Shown here: positions 51,802 to 60,740 of the stretch, piece after piece
Position numbering within the stretch: the stretch's first letter is position 1
Layout: the number at the start of each line of letters is the position of its first letter
Source of the DNA: Trebonia kvetii
GTDB lineage: Bacteria; Actinomycetota; Actinomycetes; Streptosporangiales; Streptosporangiaceae
Assembly: GCF_007827045.1 (NCBI RefSeq)
Contig: NZ_RPFW01000006.1
Span: forward strand, 558,001 to 622,000
Length of the DNA: 64,000 nt
Reading direction: 5' to 3'
Program-made: the position numbers and the translations under genes
The notes under the pieces: model-generated
Seen by the model: only the letters and a program-made list of their open reading frames with translations
Told to the model about the DNA's origin: nothing
Databases searched by the model: none

Positions 51802-53346
51802 GTGAGCGGCACGAACGATGCTTACCCGCCGCCGAGGCTTCCCGGGCCGACGGCGGAAGTCGACGCGGGTCCTGAGGGCCCGGAAGTCGGCGCGTTCTTC
51901 GACCTGGACGGGACGCTGGTCGCCGGGTACACCGCCGCGGCCCAGACGAGGGACCGGCTGCGCCGCCGGGATCTGCGGGTGGTCGAGTTCCTGACGATCG
52001 TGGAGCTAGCGGTGCAGTTCCGGCTCGGCAGGCGCGCATTCGAGACCCTGATTGAAAGCAGCGCCCTTACCGTCAAGGGACGACTGGCGCGAGAGGTCGA
52101 CGAGAGGGGGGAGCACATCTTCCGTCACTCCGTGGCAGACCTGATCTACCCGGAAATGCGCGAACTCGTCCGGGCCCATCAGCGCCGCGGCCATACCGTG
52201 GTGCTGAGCTCGTCGGCGCTGACCAATCAGGTGGCGCCGGTGGCGCGCTACCTCGGCATCGACTACATCGTGTGCAACCAGCTCGTGGCGGACGGGCAGG
52301 GGCTACTGACCGGCGAGATCGAGCAGCCCGTGGTGTGGGGCCCAACCAAGGCAAGCGGCGTGCAGCAGTTCGCCGCCGATCATCAGGTTGACCTGGGGTT
52401 GAGTTACTTCTACGCGGACGGCGACGAAGACCTCAGCCTTATGCGCCTGGTCGGCCATCCACGGCCGGTCAACCCGGGACCCATGCTAGCGAAGGTCGCC
52501 GCCAGCCGCGGCTGGCCCATCATGCGGTTCCGCAGCCGGGGCAGCGGCGGCCCGCTCGGGGTGGCCCGCCGGCTGGCCAGCGTCAGCTCCCTCGGCCCGC
52601 TGGCCGCCGTCGCGCTAGGCGTGGGGCTGGCCCGGCGCAACAAGCGCGCCGGGATCAACTTCCTCACCAGGTTCTGGCCGGGCACGGTCCTCGCGCTGAA
52701 CGGCGTCAGGCTTAACGTGACGGGCGCGGAGCACCTCACCGAGCGGCCCGCGGTCTTCCTGTTCAACTTCCGCAGCAATGTGGACGTGTTCCTCGTGGCC
52801 GCGCTTGTCAAGGACAACTGGACCGGGATCGCCACGAAGGAGATGGGCAGCAGCCATGTGTTCGGCCAGCTCGGGAGGCTGCTCGATGTCGCGTTCGTTG
52901 ACCGCGAGCACCCAGGAACGGCCGCCGCGCTCAGGCCACTTGAGGCGGCCGCGCGCAAGGGGCTGTCAATCCTGATCGCCCCGGAAGGAACCCGCCTTGA
53001 TACCGAGTCGGTCGGCCCGTTCAAGAGGGGGGCCTTTCTCATCGCCATGGCGGCCGGACTGCCGGTCGTCCCGATCGTGATCAGGAACTCCGAGTCGGTG
53101 GCGGGCAGAAACACAGCGAAGCTCAATCCGGGTACTGTCGACATCGCCGTGCTGCCGCCCGTCAGTGTCGCGGGCTGGACACCGCGGAACATGCGGGAAC
53201 GGATCGCGCAGGTCCGGACGGCCTACCTGGAAACCCTGGCCGAATGGCCTGCCCAGCGGCCCGAAGGAAGGGAGACCGAGGATGCCGGCAACGCTCAAGG
53301 TGACGCACAAGGCAATCGGCGTGGAGGTCCGCCGCGGCACGTATGA
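51802..53346 (+). CDS. HAD-IB hydrolase fused to a PlsC-type acyltransferase
   Basis: 514 residues from the GTG at 51802, one base after the lipid-kinase stop. The N-terminal HAD-IB phosphatase has 'FFDLDGTLVAGYTAAAQ', 'VLSSSALTNQVAPVARYLG' and 'YADGDEDLSLMRLVG'. The C-terminal LPLAT domain has 'LIAPEGTRLDTESVGPFKRG' (block III) and 'GLPVVPIVIRN'. Block I, normally N-H-x-S-x-x-D, reads 'NFRSNVDVF': the catalytic His is Phe (codon TTC). The fusion resembles mycobacterial PlsC-type proteins, but this copy may lack 1-acylglycerol-3-phosphate acyltransferase activity. Confidence 0.88.
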   Translation: MSGTNDAYPPPRLPGPTAEVDAGPEGPEVGAFFDLDGTLVAGYTAAAQTRDRLRRRDLRVVEFLTIVELAVQFRLGRRAFETLIESSALTVKGRLAREVDERGEHIFRHSVADLIYPEMRELVRAHQRRGHTVVLSSSALTNQVAPVARYLGIDYIVCNQLVADGQGLLTGEIEQPVVWGPTKASGVQQFAADHQVDLGLSYFYADGDEDLSLMRLVGHPRPVNPGPMLAKVAASRGWPIMRFRSRGSGGPLGVARRLASVSSLGPLAAVALGVGLARRNKRAGINFLTRFWPGTVLALNGVRLNVTGAEHLTERPAVFLFNFRSNVDVFLVAALVKDNWTGIATKEMGSSHVFGQLGRLLDVAFVDREHPGTAAALRPLEAAARKGLSILIAPEGTRLDTESVGPFKRGAFLIAMAAGLPVVPIVIRNSESVAGRNTAKLNPGTVDIAVLPPVSVAGWTPRNMRERIAQVRTAYLETLAEWPAQRPEGRETEDAGNAQGDAQGNRRGGPPRHV

Positions 53347-53587
53347 CGTCGTGGTCGACGGCGAGCGAGCCGGGTCGGTCGCATTGCATGGCACGTTCGG
53401 GACTCCAGTCGAACCCGGGCGTCACACCCTGAAAATCCGCAACGGACGGAACTCGAGCAGGACCGCCACCTTCGACGCGGAGGAGGGCCAGGTCATCGCC
53501 TTCCGGTGCAGCGGAAAGAACATCCTGCCGATCTTTCTCCTGTCGTTCGTCATGCCGTCCCTGGCGATCTCGCTCAGGCGCGAGTAA
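53282..53587 (+). CDS. Small hypothetical protein ending the lipid operon
   Basis: 101 residues from the ATG at 53282, with GGGAG and GAGG just upstream; it overlaps the end of the HAD-PlsC gene by 65 bp. It is beta-rich ('IGVEVRRGTYDVVVDGERAG', 'TFGTPVEPGRHTLKIRNGRN', PEGA-like) with a hydrophobic C-terminal segment ('ILPIFLLSFVMPSLAISL'). This is a tail-anchored layout with the soluble domain first. Function unknown; the overlap suggests coupled expression with the lipid enzymes. Confidence 0.65.
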   Translation: MPATLKVTHKAIGVEVRRGTYDVVVDGERAGSVALHGTFGTPVEPGRHTLKIRNGRNSSRTATFDAEEGQVIAFRCSGKNILPIFLLSFVMPSLAISLRRE

Positions 53588-53763
53588 CCCGCGACGCTAC
53601 CTGGCCGCGAACGCCTGCATGTGGAAGGCCGACCGCCAACGGCACTCTTATGGGTGATGGCTGAGCCTGGCCCGAACAGGCCATCTGCCGCGGCGGGGTA
53701 AATCTGGCCCGTAAGGGCGAAGCGACCGCGCCGCGCCTCCGGATACCCCTGGCGCAGGCCCGC

Positions 53764-54459
53764 ATGGCCAGCCTGCACAACCAGGCACAGCGTGACAGCC
53801 TGGCCCGCGCCGTGCGCTTTTCCATGGTCAAGCCCGACTTCGTGCCGGTCAGCTGGTACAAGGTGTTCGGCTACCCGACCGGCGTCGGCTGCCTGATCGC
53901 GCGGCGGGAGGCGCTGCAGCGCCTGCGGCGTCCCTGGTTCGCCGGCGGGTCGGTTTACCTCGCGAGCGCGCTGGCCGGCTGGTGCACGCCGGCCGCGGAC
54001 GAGGCCCGGTTCGAGGACGGCACGCTCAGCTTCCTGCAGATACCCGACCTGGAGGCTGGGCTGTCGTGGATCAACGGCATCGGGATCGACCTGATCCATC
54101 AGCGGGTGATGTGCCTGACCGGCTGGCTCCTGGACCGGCTCGCTGCCCTGCGACACCGCAACGGCGAGCCGATGGCGCGGATCTACGCGATCCGCACCGG
54201 ATGCTTTTGCAACCCGGGCGCCGTCGAAGCTGCGTTTAACCTGACCAGAGCAGACTGGCGCAGAGCGCTGCGCGGAACCGCCCGCACGACGGATCAGTAC
54301 CTTGAGCTGCTCGGCATGCCAAGCGGCGGGTCGCTGCGCGCCTCGTTGGGTCTGGCTTCCAATGTCGACGACGTGGAGCGGCTCCTGGCATTCGTCCAGG
54401 CCACCTACCGTGATCGTGTGGTGCGCCCCGGCGGCCTGGCACCCCGAAAGGGCTGCTGA
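53764..54459 (+). pseudogene. Remnant of a class V aminotransferase (MOSC-sulfurase-like)
   Basis: 231 codons remain of a protein of about 500. The PLP-lysine block is intact ('VKPDFVPVSWYKVFGYPTG'), with 'RRPWFAGGSVYLASALAG' after it. The chain then jumps from 'RNGEPMARIY' straight to 'AIRTGCFCNPGAVEAAF', dropping about 30 residues that normally lie between these blocks. The N-terminal half of the enzyme is missing, and the start codon falls in unrelated sequence. The family desulfurates Cys or sulfurates molybdenum cofactor. It is very unlikely to be active. Confidence 0.65.
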
Positions 54460-54677
54460 GCCGCCGGGTTTACCCGCCTACCTCAGTGGTTAGGGTGAGG
54501 TTTAGTTGTTCGCGGGGCAGCGGTACGGCCACCAGAGGCGAGCAGAGCTGCCGGTTCACGGCGCGGCCAATGAGGCGACGCTCTCGCTGAATCGGCACCG
54601 GGCGATTGCAGCGCTCGCAGCGGGCCAGGTCGCCGGAGGATTCCTGTTCATCCCGAACCCCGGTTGGAGAGCACTCC

Positions 54678-55142
54678 ATGCCCACGATCCACCTGCACGA
54701 GACCACCATCGCCACGCCTGAGCAGTTCCTCGCCGGGCTCACCGACTTCGGGCCAGACCGCTCGAAGATATGGGGTAACAGCACCGACGACTGCCTCAAG
54801 GTGCATGACGAGGGCCCCACCGAGGCCGACGTCACCGAGGGCTCCCGCAGCATCTGGGAAACCCTGCACTACGACTGGTCCGATCCCCGCCGCATCACCC
54901 TGACCACCACCGACTCGAATGTGTGGGGCGGCCACTCGGGCCATACCTACACCCTGACCCCGCAGCCCGACGGGACGACCGAGGTGGACGCCGTCATAGT
55001 CCGCGAGGGCAAGAACCTGAAGGGACGGCTCCTCGGGATCGTGGTCGGAACCGGGGGCAAGCGCGTCCTGGGCAAGGCTCTGGAGAATACCGTCAAGGCC
55101 ATCGAAGACCGGAACTACCGCACGCAGGCGGGAGATCTGTGA
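54678..55142 (+). CDS. SRPBCC-family protein
   Basis: 154 residues from the ATG at 54678 (GGAGA upstream). The START/polyketide-cyclase-like fold starts 'TIHLHETTIATPEQFLAGLT', has 'DVTEGSRSIWETLHYDWSDP' and ends with a long helix ('GKRVLGKALENTVKAIEDRN'). The fold binds a hydrophobic ligand or lipid in a deep pocket. The stop overlaps the start of the next gene (GTGA, 55139-55142), so the two are translationally coupled. Confidence 0.85.
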   Translation: MPTIHLHETTIATPEQFLAGLTDFGPDRSKIWGNSTDDCLKVHDEGPTEADVTEGSRSIWETLHYDWSDPRRITLTTTDSNVWGGHSGHTYTLTPQPDGTTEVDAVIVREGKNLKGRLLGIVVGTGGKRVLGKALENTVKAIEDRNYRTQAGDL

Positions 55143-56041
55143 ACTCGGCAGGGAGCCTCGGCTACGACGTCTTCGTCAACGACCCGCCGCCACAGGACAA
55201 CGGCTTCCTGCCCAACGGGGAACCCAAGCAGTTCTCTCCCCAGGCCAGCACGCTGATCTACGGGAGCGACCGCGCGGTGCTGACCGATCCGGGTATGACT
55301 GAGGATCAGGCGCGGGCGGTCGGCGACTGGGTCGCAGGAAAGGGACGCGACCTGAGCGACATTTTCGTCACCCACGGGCACGGCGATCACTGGTTCGCCG
55401 CCGGACTGCTGGCCGACAGGTTCGGGGCCCGGGTCGTCGCCTCCGCGGGCACGATCGAGCAGATGCACGCCAGCGTCGCCACGCGCCCACTGCTCTGGGA
55501 CAAGGTGTACCCCGGCGGGATGATCCCGCCGTCCCCGATCACGGCCGTGACCGTCCCGGCCAATCAGTTCGAGGTGGAGGGACATGAACTGAGGATCGTT
55601 GAGGTCGGCGATAGCGACTCCGCCGACAGCAGCGTTCTGCACGTCCCCGAGCTCGACCTGGTTGTCGCCGGTGACGTGATCTACAACGGGGTTCACATGT
55701 ACCTCGCTCAAAGCGTGGTCGCGGGCGGCTTCGGGCCCTGGCAAGCGGCGATCGACAAGGTCGAGGCCCTCCGGCCGCGGCATATTGTCTGCGGGCACCA
55801 GAACAAGCTGCTCGACGACGACGCTGGGCGGACGATCGCGCAAACGCGTCAGTACCTGGATCACGCCGACGAGCTTTTGCGGATCGAGGACACCGCGGTC
55901 GGCTTCTTCAACGCCATGGTCCAGCGGTACCCAAACCACCTCGGGCGATGGGTGCTATGGGTGGGAGCCAGCGCGATCTACGGTGTGCGCGACCATCCCG
56001 ACGAGGATGTCCGCCGGATCATCGTCAGTTCCTGGCTTTAA
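55139..56041 (+). CDS. MBL-fold metallo-hydrolase
   Basis: 300 residues from a GTG that overlaps the SRPBCC stop. The metallo-beta-lactamase core has 'DIFVTHGHGDHWFAAGLLAD' (HxHxDH, two metals), a third His in the 'DSSVLHVPELDLVVAGDVIY' strand region and C-terminal 'RHIVCGHQNK'. The broad family hydrolyses thioesters, lactones or phosphodiesters, or cleaves with O2. Coupling to a hydrophobic-ligand-binding SRPBCC protein hints at a lipid or polyketide-like substrate. Confidence 0.88.
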   Translation: MNSAGSLGYDVFVNDPPPQDNGFLPNGEPKQFSPQASTLIYGSDRAVLTDPGMTEDQARAVGDWVAGKGRDLSDIFVTHGHGDHWFAAGLLADRFGARVVASAGTIEQMHASVATRPLLWDKVYPGGMIPPSPITAVTVPANQFEVEGHELRIVEVGDSDSADSSVLHVPELDLVVAGDVIYNGVHMYLAQSVVAGGFGPWQAAIDKVEALRPRHIVCGHQNKLLDDDAGRTIAQTRQYLDHADELLRIEDTAVGFFNAMVQRYPNHLGRWVLWVGASAIYGVRDHPDEDVRRIIVSSWL

Positions 56042-56053
56042 GCTCGCCTGTCA

Positions 56054-56834
56054 TTACCTCCAGCCGCGACGGCTGAGCATGAAGATGATCACCGCGACGC
56101 AAGCCACGCTCAGTCCCACACCGAGGGTCAGGAACGCCGGCCATCCCTTTTCGATGCTGCCGGTGAGCACGTCGAAGTTCTGTCCCAGAAGCCAGCAAGG
56201 AAGGAGACGGGCAGGAAAATGGTGGCCACGTCCGCGAGTCGGCGGCTCACGACCGCCGTGTGCTTGCTGGCGAGCGAGGCTCCTGGTCGTCGGGATTGTG
56301 CAGCACCCGCTGCTCGAGCCCGTCCAGCTGTTCACCTAGCTGCAGGGCTAGTGCCGAGAACTGGGTGTACAGCGAGCTGATTAACGGGTGCAGTGCCCGG
56401 ATCGGGTCGCTTCCGGGCTGCGGCCGGACCGAGCCTGCCTGGCGCAGGGCGTCAAGGGCGGGACTCGGCGCGCGGCGCAGCGTGATCAGGAATCCGGTGG
56501 TGTAGTAGCAGTGCACTTCCACGGGCTCGCGCAGTTGCTTGTCGAGGCCGAAGCCGATGAGCATGACTCCGTTCCCGTAGACCCGCAGCTTTGCGCGCTG
56601 GCCGAACTGCTTTGAGTTCGCGACCGCCAGCGGGTGCAGCCCCAGGCGGGTGGCGAGCTGGTCAATGATCTCGTCGGTCGGGTTCTCGATGTCGAGCCAG
56701 AAAGGCTGGCCCTCCTCCGCATAGGAGTCATTCCACCAGGCAGGGTCGCCAGCGGAAACGGCGACGTCGGCTCTCACGACAGTGGCCGGGGCTATACGGT
56801 GTTCGGCGCTGCGCCGGGCCGGGCGGGTCGCCAC
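56054..56834 (-). pseudogene. Decayed CorA-type divalent cation channel
   Basis: The N-terminal soluble domain reads normally ('QPFWLDIENPTDEIIDQLAT', 'VHCYYTTGFLITLRRAPS', 'LYTQFSALALQLGEQLDGLE') and stops in a shifted frame after 'LHNPDDQEPRS'. The C-terminal membrane part ('LADVATIFLPVSFLAG', then 'GQNFDVLTGSIEKGWPAF' and 'VACVAVIIFML') is in other frames. Between them most of the long stalk helix is missing, and one C has been lost near 56184-56186 (CCC for CCCC on the top strand), just before the pore motif, which is GQNF rather than the usual GMN. Mg2+/Co2+ transport is not expected from this locus. Confidence 0.7.
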
Positions 56835-56990
56835 GGCCGGGGTCGTGGTTAGGCCAGGCGGCTGGACACAGATTCTCTGAGCTGGCTATGCCGGGCGTCA
56901 GCGCGGCCATACCCGGGTAGTCAACGGGGAAGGCAGGCCGCTGCCACAGAAAGTTGGCCGCGGTCACCATCGGCATGATGGAGGCTGCTC

Positions 56991-57572
56991 ATGAGCACCA
57001 TGGACGAACGAACGGACATCGGATCCAGGACACGCGCAGGGCTGTGGCGGCTGACCGGTCCCTGGTGGATGTTCCTGCTGACCGGCATCGCATGGCTGAT
57101 CATCGGGTGGATTGCATTGCGGTTCACCCCCGCCTCCATCGCTACCGTGGGGGCCCTGCTTGGCGTGCTGTTCTTGTTCAGCATGTTCAATGAATTCCTG
57201 CTCGCCTCGATGCGCTCCAGCTGGCGCTGGCTGCACGCGCTGATGGGCGTCATTTTCGCCTTCGGCGCCGCCTGGTCGTTCGCGCAGCCGTTCGACGCGT
57301 TCTGGACGCTGGCCTCGATCCTGGGCCTGCTGCTGATCTTCCGGGGGACACTCGACATCATCAGTTCCGTCGGCGCCAGGGACGCCAACAGCACCTGGTG
57401 GCTTGGCCTCGTGGCCGGAATCCTGGAGATCTTGCTCGGCTTCTGGGCCTCCCAGCAGTACTACGCGATACAAGGGGCGCTGCTGCTGGTCTGGATCGGG
57501 TTGTTCGCCCTGTTCCGCGGCATCTCCGAGTTCGTGACCGCGTTCGAGCTCCGCAGGGCCCAGCACCCCTAG
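56991..57572 (+). CDS. HdeD-family (DUF308) membrane protein
   Basis: 193 residues; GGAGG 6 nt before the ATG. Six membrane helices with the family repeat pattern 'WWMFLLTGIAWLIIGWIALR', 'LLGVLFLFSMFNEFLLASM' and 'WWLGLVAGILEILLGFWA'. HdeD protects enterobacteria at high cell density in acid; actinobacterial homologues are assigned to acid or general stress. It sits directly before the P-type ATPase remnant and after the CorA remnant, among ion and lipid genes. Confidence 0.88.
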   Translation: MSTMDERTDIGSRTRAGLWRLTGPWWMFLLTGIAWLIIGWIALRFTPASIATVGALLGVLFLFSMFNEFLLASMRSSWRWLHALMGVIFAFGAAWSFAQPFDAFWTLASILGLLLIFRGTLDIISSVGARDANSTWWLGLVAGILEILLGFWASQQYYAIQGALLLVWIGLFALFRGISEFVTAFELRRAQHP

Positions 57573-57596
57573 CTCAGGTCGACGGCATCGGCGTGA

Positions 57597-58541
<945 letters not shown>

Positions 58542-58565
58542 ACGTCAGCCGGCCGCACGTCCCCA

Positions 58566-60335
58566 CTACCCGGTGACCTTGAAGGTTTTCACGGCCGAGG
58601 ACGAGGCCGCGTACGGGGCGGCGCCGTGGTATCTGGCGACCAGCTTGTACGTGCCGTTCTTCAGTTGCTTGGCGCTGAGCTTGCAGCTGCCGGCGCCGAC
58701 CTTCAGGGTGATGGTGCACACGGCCTTGCCGTTGACCGTTACCGTGACCTTGCCGGCCGGGGTCGGGGTGGTCGCCGTGACCGCCACGGAGATCTTCTCG
58801 GCCGTCTCCTTGCCATACGTGACCTTCGCGGCCGACGGCGACGCGGTAGTCAGCGTGCTGGCCGGCGTCCCCCGGGACAATACCCAAACCTCGGTGCCGC
58901 CGTGGTCGTTGCCGCCCGCGACGCACACGCCGGGGGCGGAGCAGGAGACGGCCCGCAGGCCCCCGCTGCCGGTACTGCCGGCGACCTGCCTGGCGGTCGC
59001 CCAGGTGCCGCCGCTCTGCTGGGCGACGTAGCTGATGGCGGCCCGGCTGATGCCGGCCCCGCAGTCGCCGGCGGCCGGGCACGAGATCGACGCCACCCCG
59101 ATGCCCCGCTCCGTCTTGGCCATGCCCGCGACCGGCTGGGCCGTCTGCCACTTGCCGCCAACCTCGCTGACGAAGAACACGTTCTGCTCCGGCGCCGACG
59201 GCCGGTAGCTGCCGCCCGCGGAGCAGTTGCCCGGGGTGGCACACGAGATCGCCGTGACGCTGCCGGTGTCGACCGACGCCGGGCTGAGCTTGGCGAAGCC
59301 GCCGACCACGCTCGATGTCCACGTGCCGCCGGACTCGCTGGCGACGAACGGGACCGTGTGCTTGCCCGAGTTCGTCCAGCCGCCAGCCGAGCAGTCGCCG
59401 ACTGCGGGGCAGGACAGCGAGGTGACCGCGCCGCCCGCGGCGGCGTAGCCGGGCAGCGTCGCCACGTCGCCCCAGACCCCGTCGGTCTCCGTGGCGACAG
59501 CGGTCACCGAGGTATTCGCCGCGGAGACGTCGCTGCCCGCGAAGACGCAGTCACCCGGCTTCGGGCACGAGATCACCGGGGAGGTCGAGCCCTCGTACTT
59601 GGACCCGGGCACCAGTACCGCGGTGCCCCAGACGCCCTTGGTCTCGGTGTCGACGAACTCCTGCGAGCCGTTGACGTTCCCAGTGACCGCGCAGTCGCCC
59701 GCAGCGCTGCAAGACACCGAGGTGGCATTGGCGTAATTCCCCTGGTTGAGCGCGTCGGTGCCCGGGATCTGCCGGGGCGCGCTCCACCTGCCGTTCACCT
59801 CGTTGAGGTAGAAGGCGCCGTAGGTGTCCACGTAGCCGTTGACCTCGACCTCCTCGGAGTCGTAGCCGACGGCGGCGCAGTTGCCCGGCGAGGCGCACGA
59901 GATCGCGCTGACCCCCACGTAGCTCGGAAAGCCCCCCTGGCCGAGCTCGACGATCTTCGGTGCCGTCCATGTGCCGCCCGACTCGGTCGCCACCCATCCC
60001 TCGCCCACCGTGCCGTCGTTGAGGCCCTGGCCCGTGAATTCGCCCCCCGCGGTGCAGTCGCCGGGCGCGGGACACGACAGGGCTCTGAGTTCGATCCCGC
60101 CGCAATAGTTGCCGTCGGCCGGGCAGTTCAAGTTCCCCCGGGCCGCGATCGCGTCCAGGCCGGGAATCCGCTGGACCACGCCCCAGGCCAGGGGCGGCGC
60201 GGAGGCCTTGGCGGCGGCGTGGGCGCCCGGCCCTTCGGCCACGGTGGCGGCCAGCAGGACGGCGGCCCCGGCCAGCAGCGTCGCCGCGGCGGCGAGGCGG
60301 CGGAAGCGCGGCGATTGCGCGACATGCCCGGACAC
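58566..60335 (-). CDS. Large secreted Cys-repeat protein with a C-terminal Ig-like domain
   Basis: 589 residues from the GTG at 60335, set by AAAGGAG 5 nt upstream. A signal peptide ('LAAAATLLAGAAVLLAATVA') leads to eight repeats of about 50-60 residues, each with Ser-Cys-x5-Cys ('LSCPAPGDCTAGG', 'ISCASPGNCAAVG', 'ISCPKPGDCVFAG', 'VSCSAPGVCVAGG'), a propeller-like surface module. The last 90 residues are an Ig-like domain ('KAVCTITLKVGAGSCKLSAK') nearly matching the end of the frameshifted protein at 30893. A similar repeat fragment lies at 30320. Likely a cell-surface or matrix binding protein. Confidence 0.82.
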   Translation of the reverse strand: MSGHVAQSPRFRRLAAAATLLAGAAVLLAATVAEGPGAHAAAKASAPPLAWGVVQRIPGLDAIAARGNLNCPADGNYCGGIELRALSCPAPGDCTAGGEFTGQGLNDGTVGEGWVATESGGTWTAPKIVELGQGGFPSYVGVSAISCASPGNCAAVGYDSEEVEVNGYVDTYGAFYLNEVNGRWSAPRQIPGTDALNQGNYANATSVSCSAAGDCAVTGNVNGSQEFVDTETKGVWGTAVLVPGSKYEGSTSPVISCPKPGDCVFAGSDVSAANTSVTAVATETDGVWGDVATLPGYAAAGGAVTSLSCPAVGDCSAGGWTNSGKHTVPFVASESGGTWTSSVVGGFAKLSPASVDTGSVTAISCATPGNCSAGGSYRPSAPEQNVFFVSEVGGKWQTAQPVAGMAKTERGIGVASISCPAAGDCGAGISRAAISYVAQQSGGTWATARQVAGSTGSGGLRAVSCSAPGVCVAGGNDHGGTEVWVLSRGTPASTLTTASPSAAKVTYGKETAEKISVAVTATTPTPAGKVTVTVNGKAVCTITLKVGAGSCKLSAKQLKNGTYKLVARYHGAAPYAASSSAVKTFKVTG

Positions 60336-60740
60336 GGCAACTCCTTTGTTCCGCCAGGTGACGCGACTGCAGTCGATATGCGGGCAGGCACCGGGCCGGT
60401 GATTATCGGAGCTACTACGCCCCGTAGTCACTGGAGTCCCTGTGCCCGTCATCCCATGATGGCCGCTGGAATCACTCCGGGAGCAGTTTCAGCCCGGTCG
60501 CCCGCGTCGCCCTGGTCGGTTCGTACGAGCTCCTCATGATGGTCATCCGCGGCGCAGACACCGGCGTTCACGCCCAGCGCGTATGACGACGTCTGCCCGG
60601 CCGATCCTGCTACGCGGCTACCTTGCCGTCGTCGCTGAGACCCATCGCGACCTCGGGAGCCTGCGTGGCCAGGCCTTCTGCGTGGATAGTGCATCGAACG
60701 GTACGTTCTGCGTGTCGAGCGCTGAGGATAAGGAGCCGTG
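60336..60740. other. 405-bp divergent intergenic region
   Basis: This is the gap between the leftward secreted repeat protein and the rightward cardiolipin synthase gene. The part 60670-60730 holds a palindrome (60696-60708) near the synthase start. On the minus strand a short frame ends 'PEVAMGLSDDGKVAA' at about 60614 but has no visible start; I would not call a gene. Confidence 0.35.
60696..60708. promoter_or_regulatory. Palindrome upstream of cardiolipin synthase
   Basis: GAACG-GTA-CGTTC is a perfect inverted repeat of 13 bp, ending 33 bp before the start codon at 60741. This is a common TetR-type operator shape. No TetR gene adjoins it. Confidence 0.5.

Noticed and set aside
58626-60539. 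A 637-codon open frame opposite the secreted Cys-repeat gene
   Set aside because: It is the mirror of a GC-rich coding strand: Arg/Ala/Gly/Asp-rich, without domains or a ribosome site, while the other strand has clear repeats and a signal peptide.
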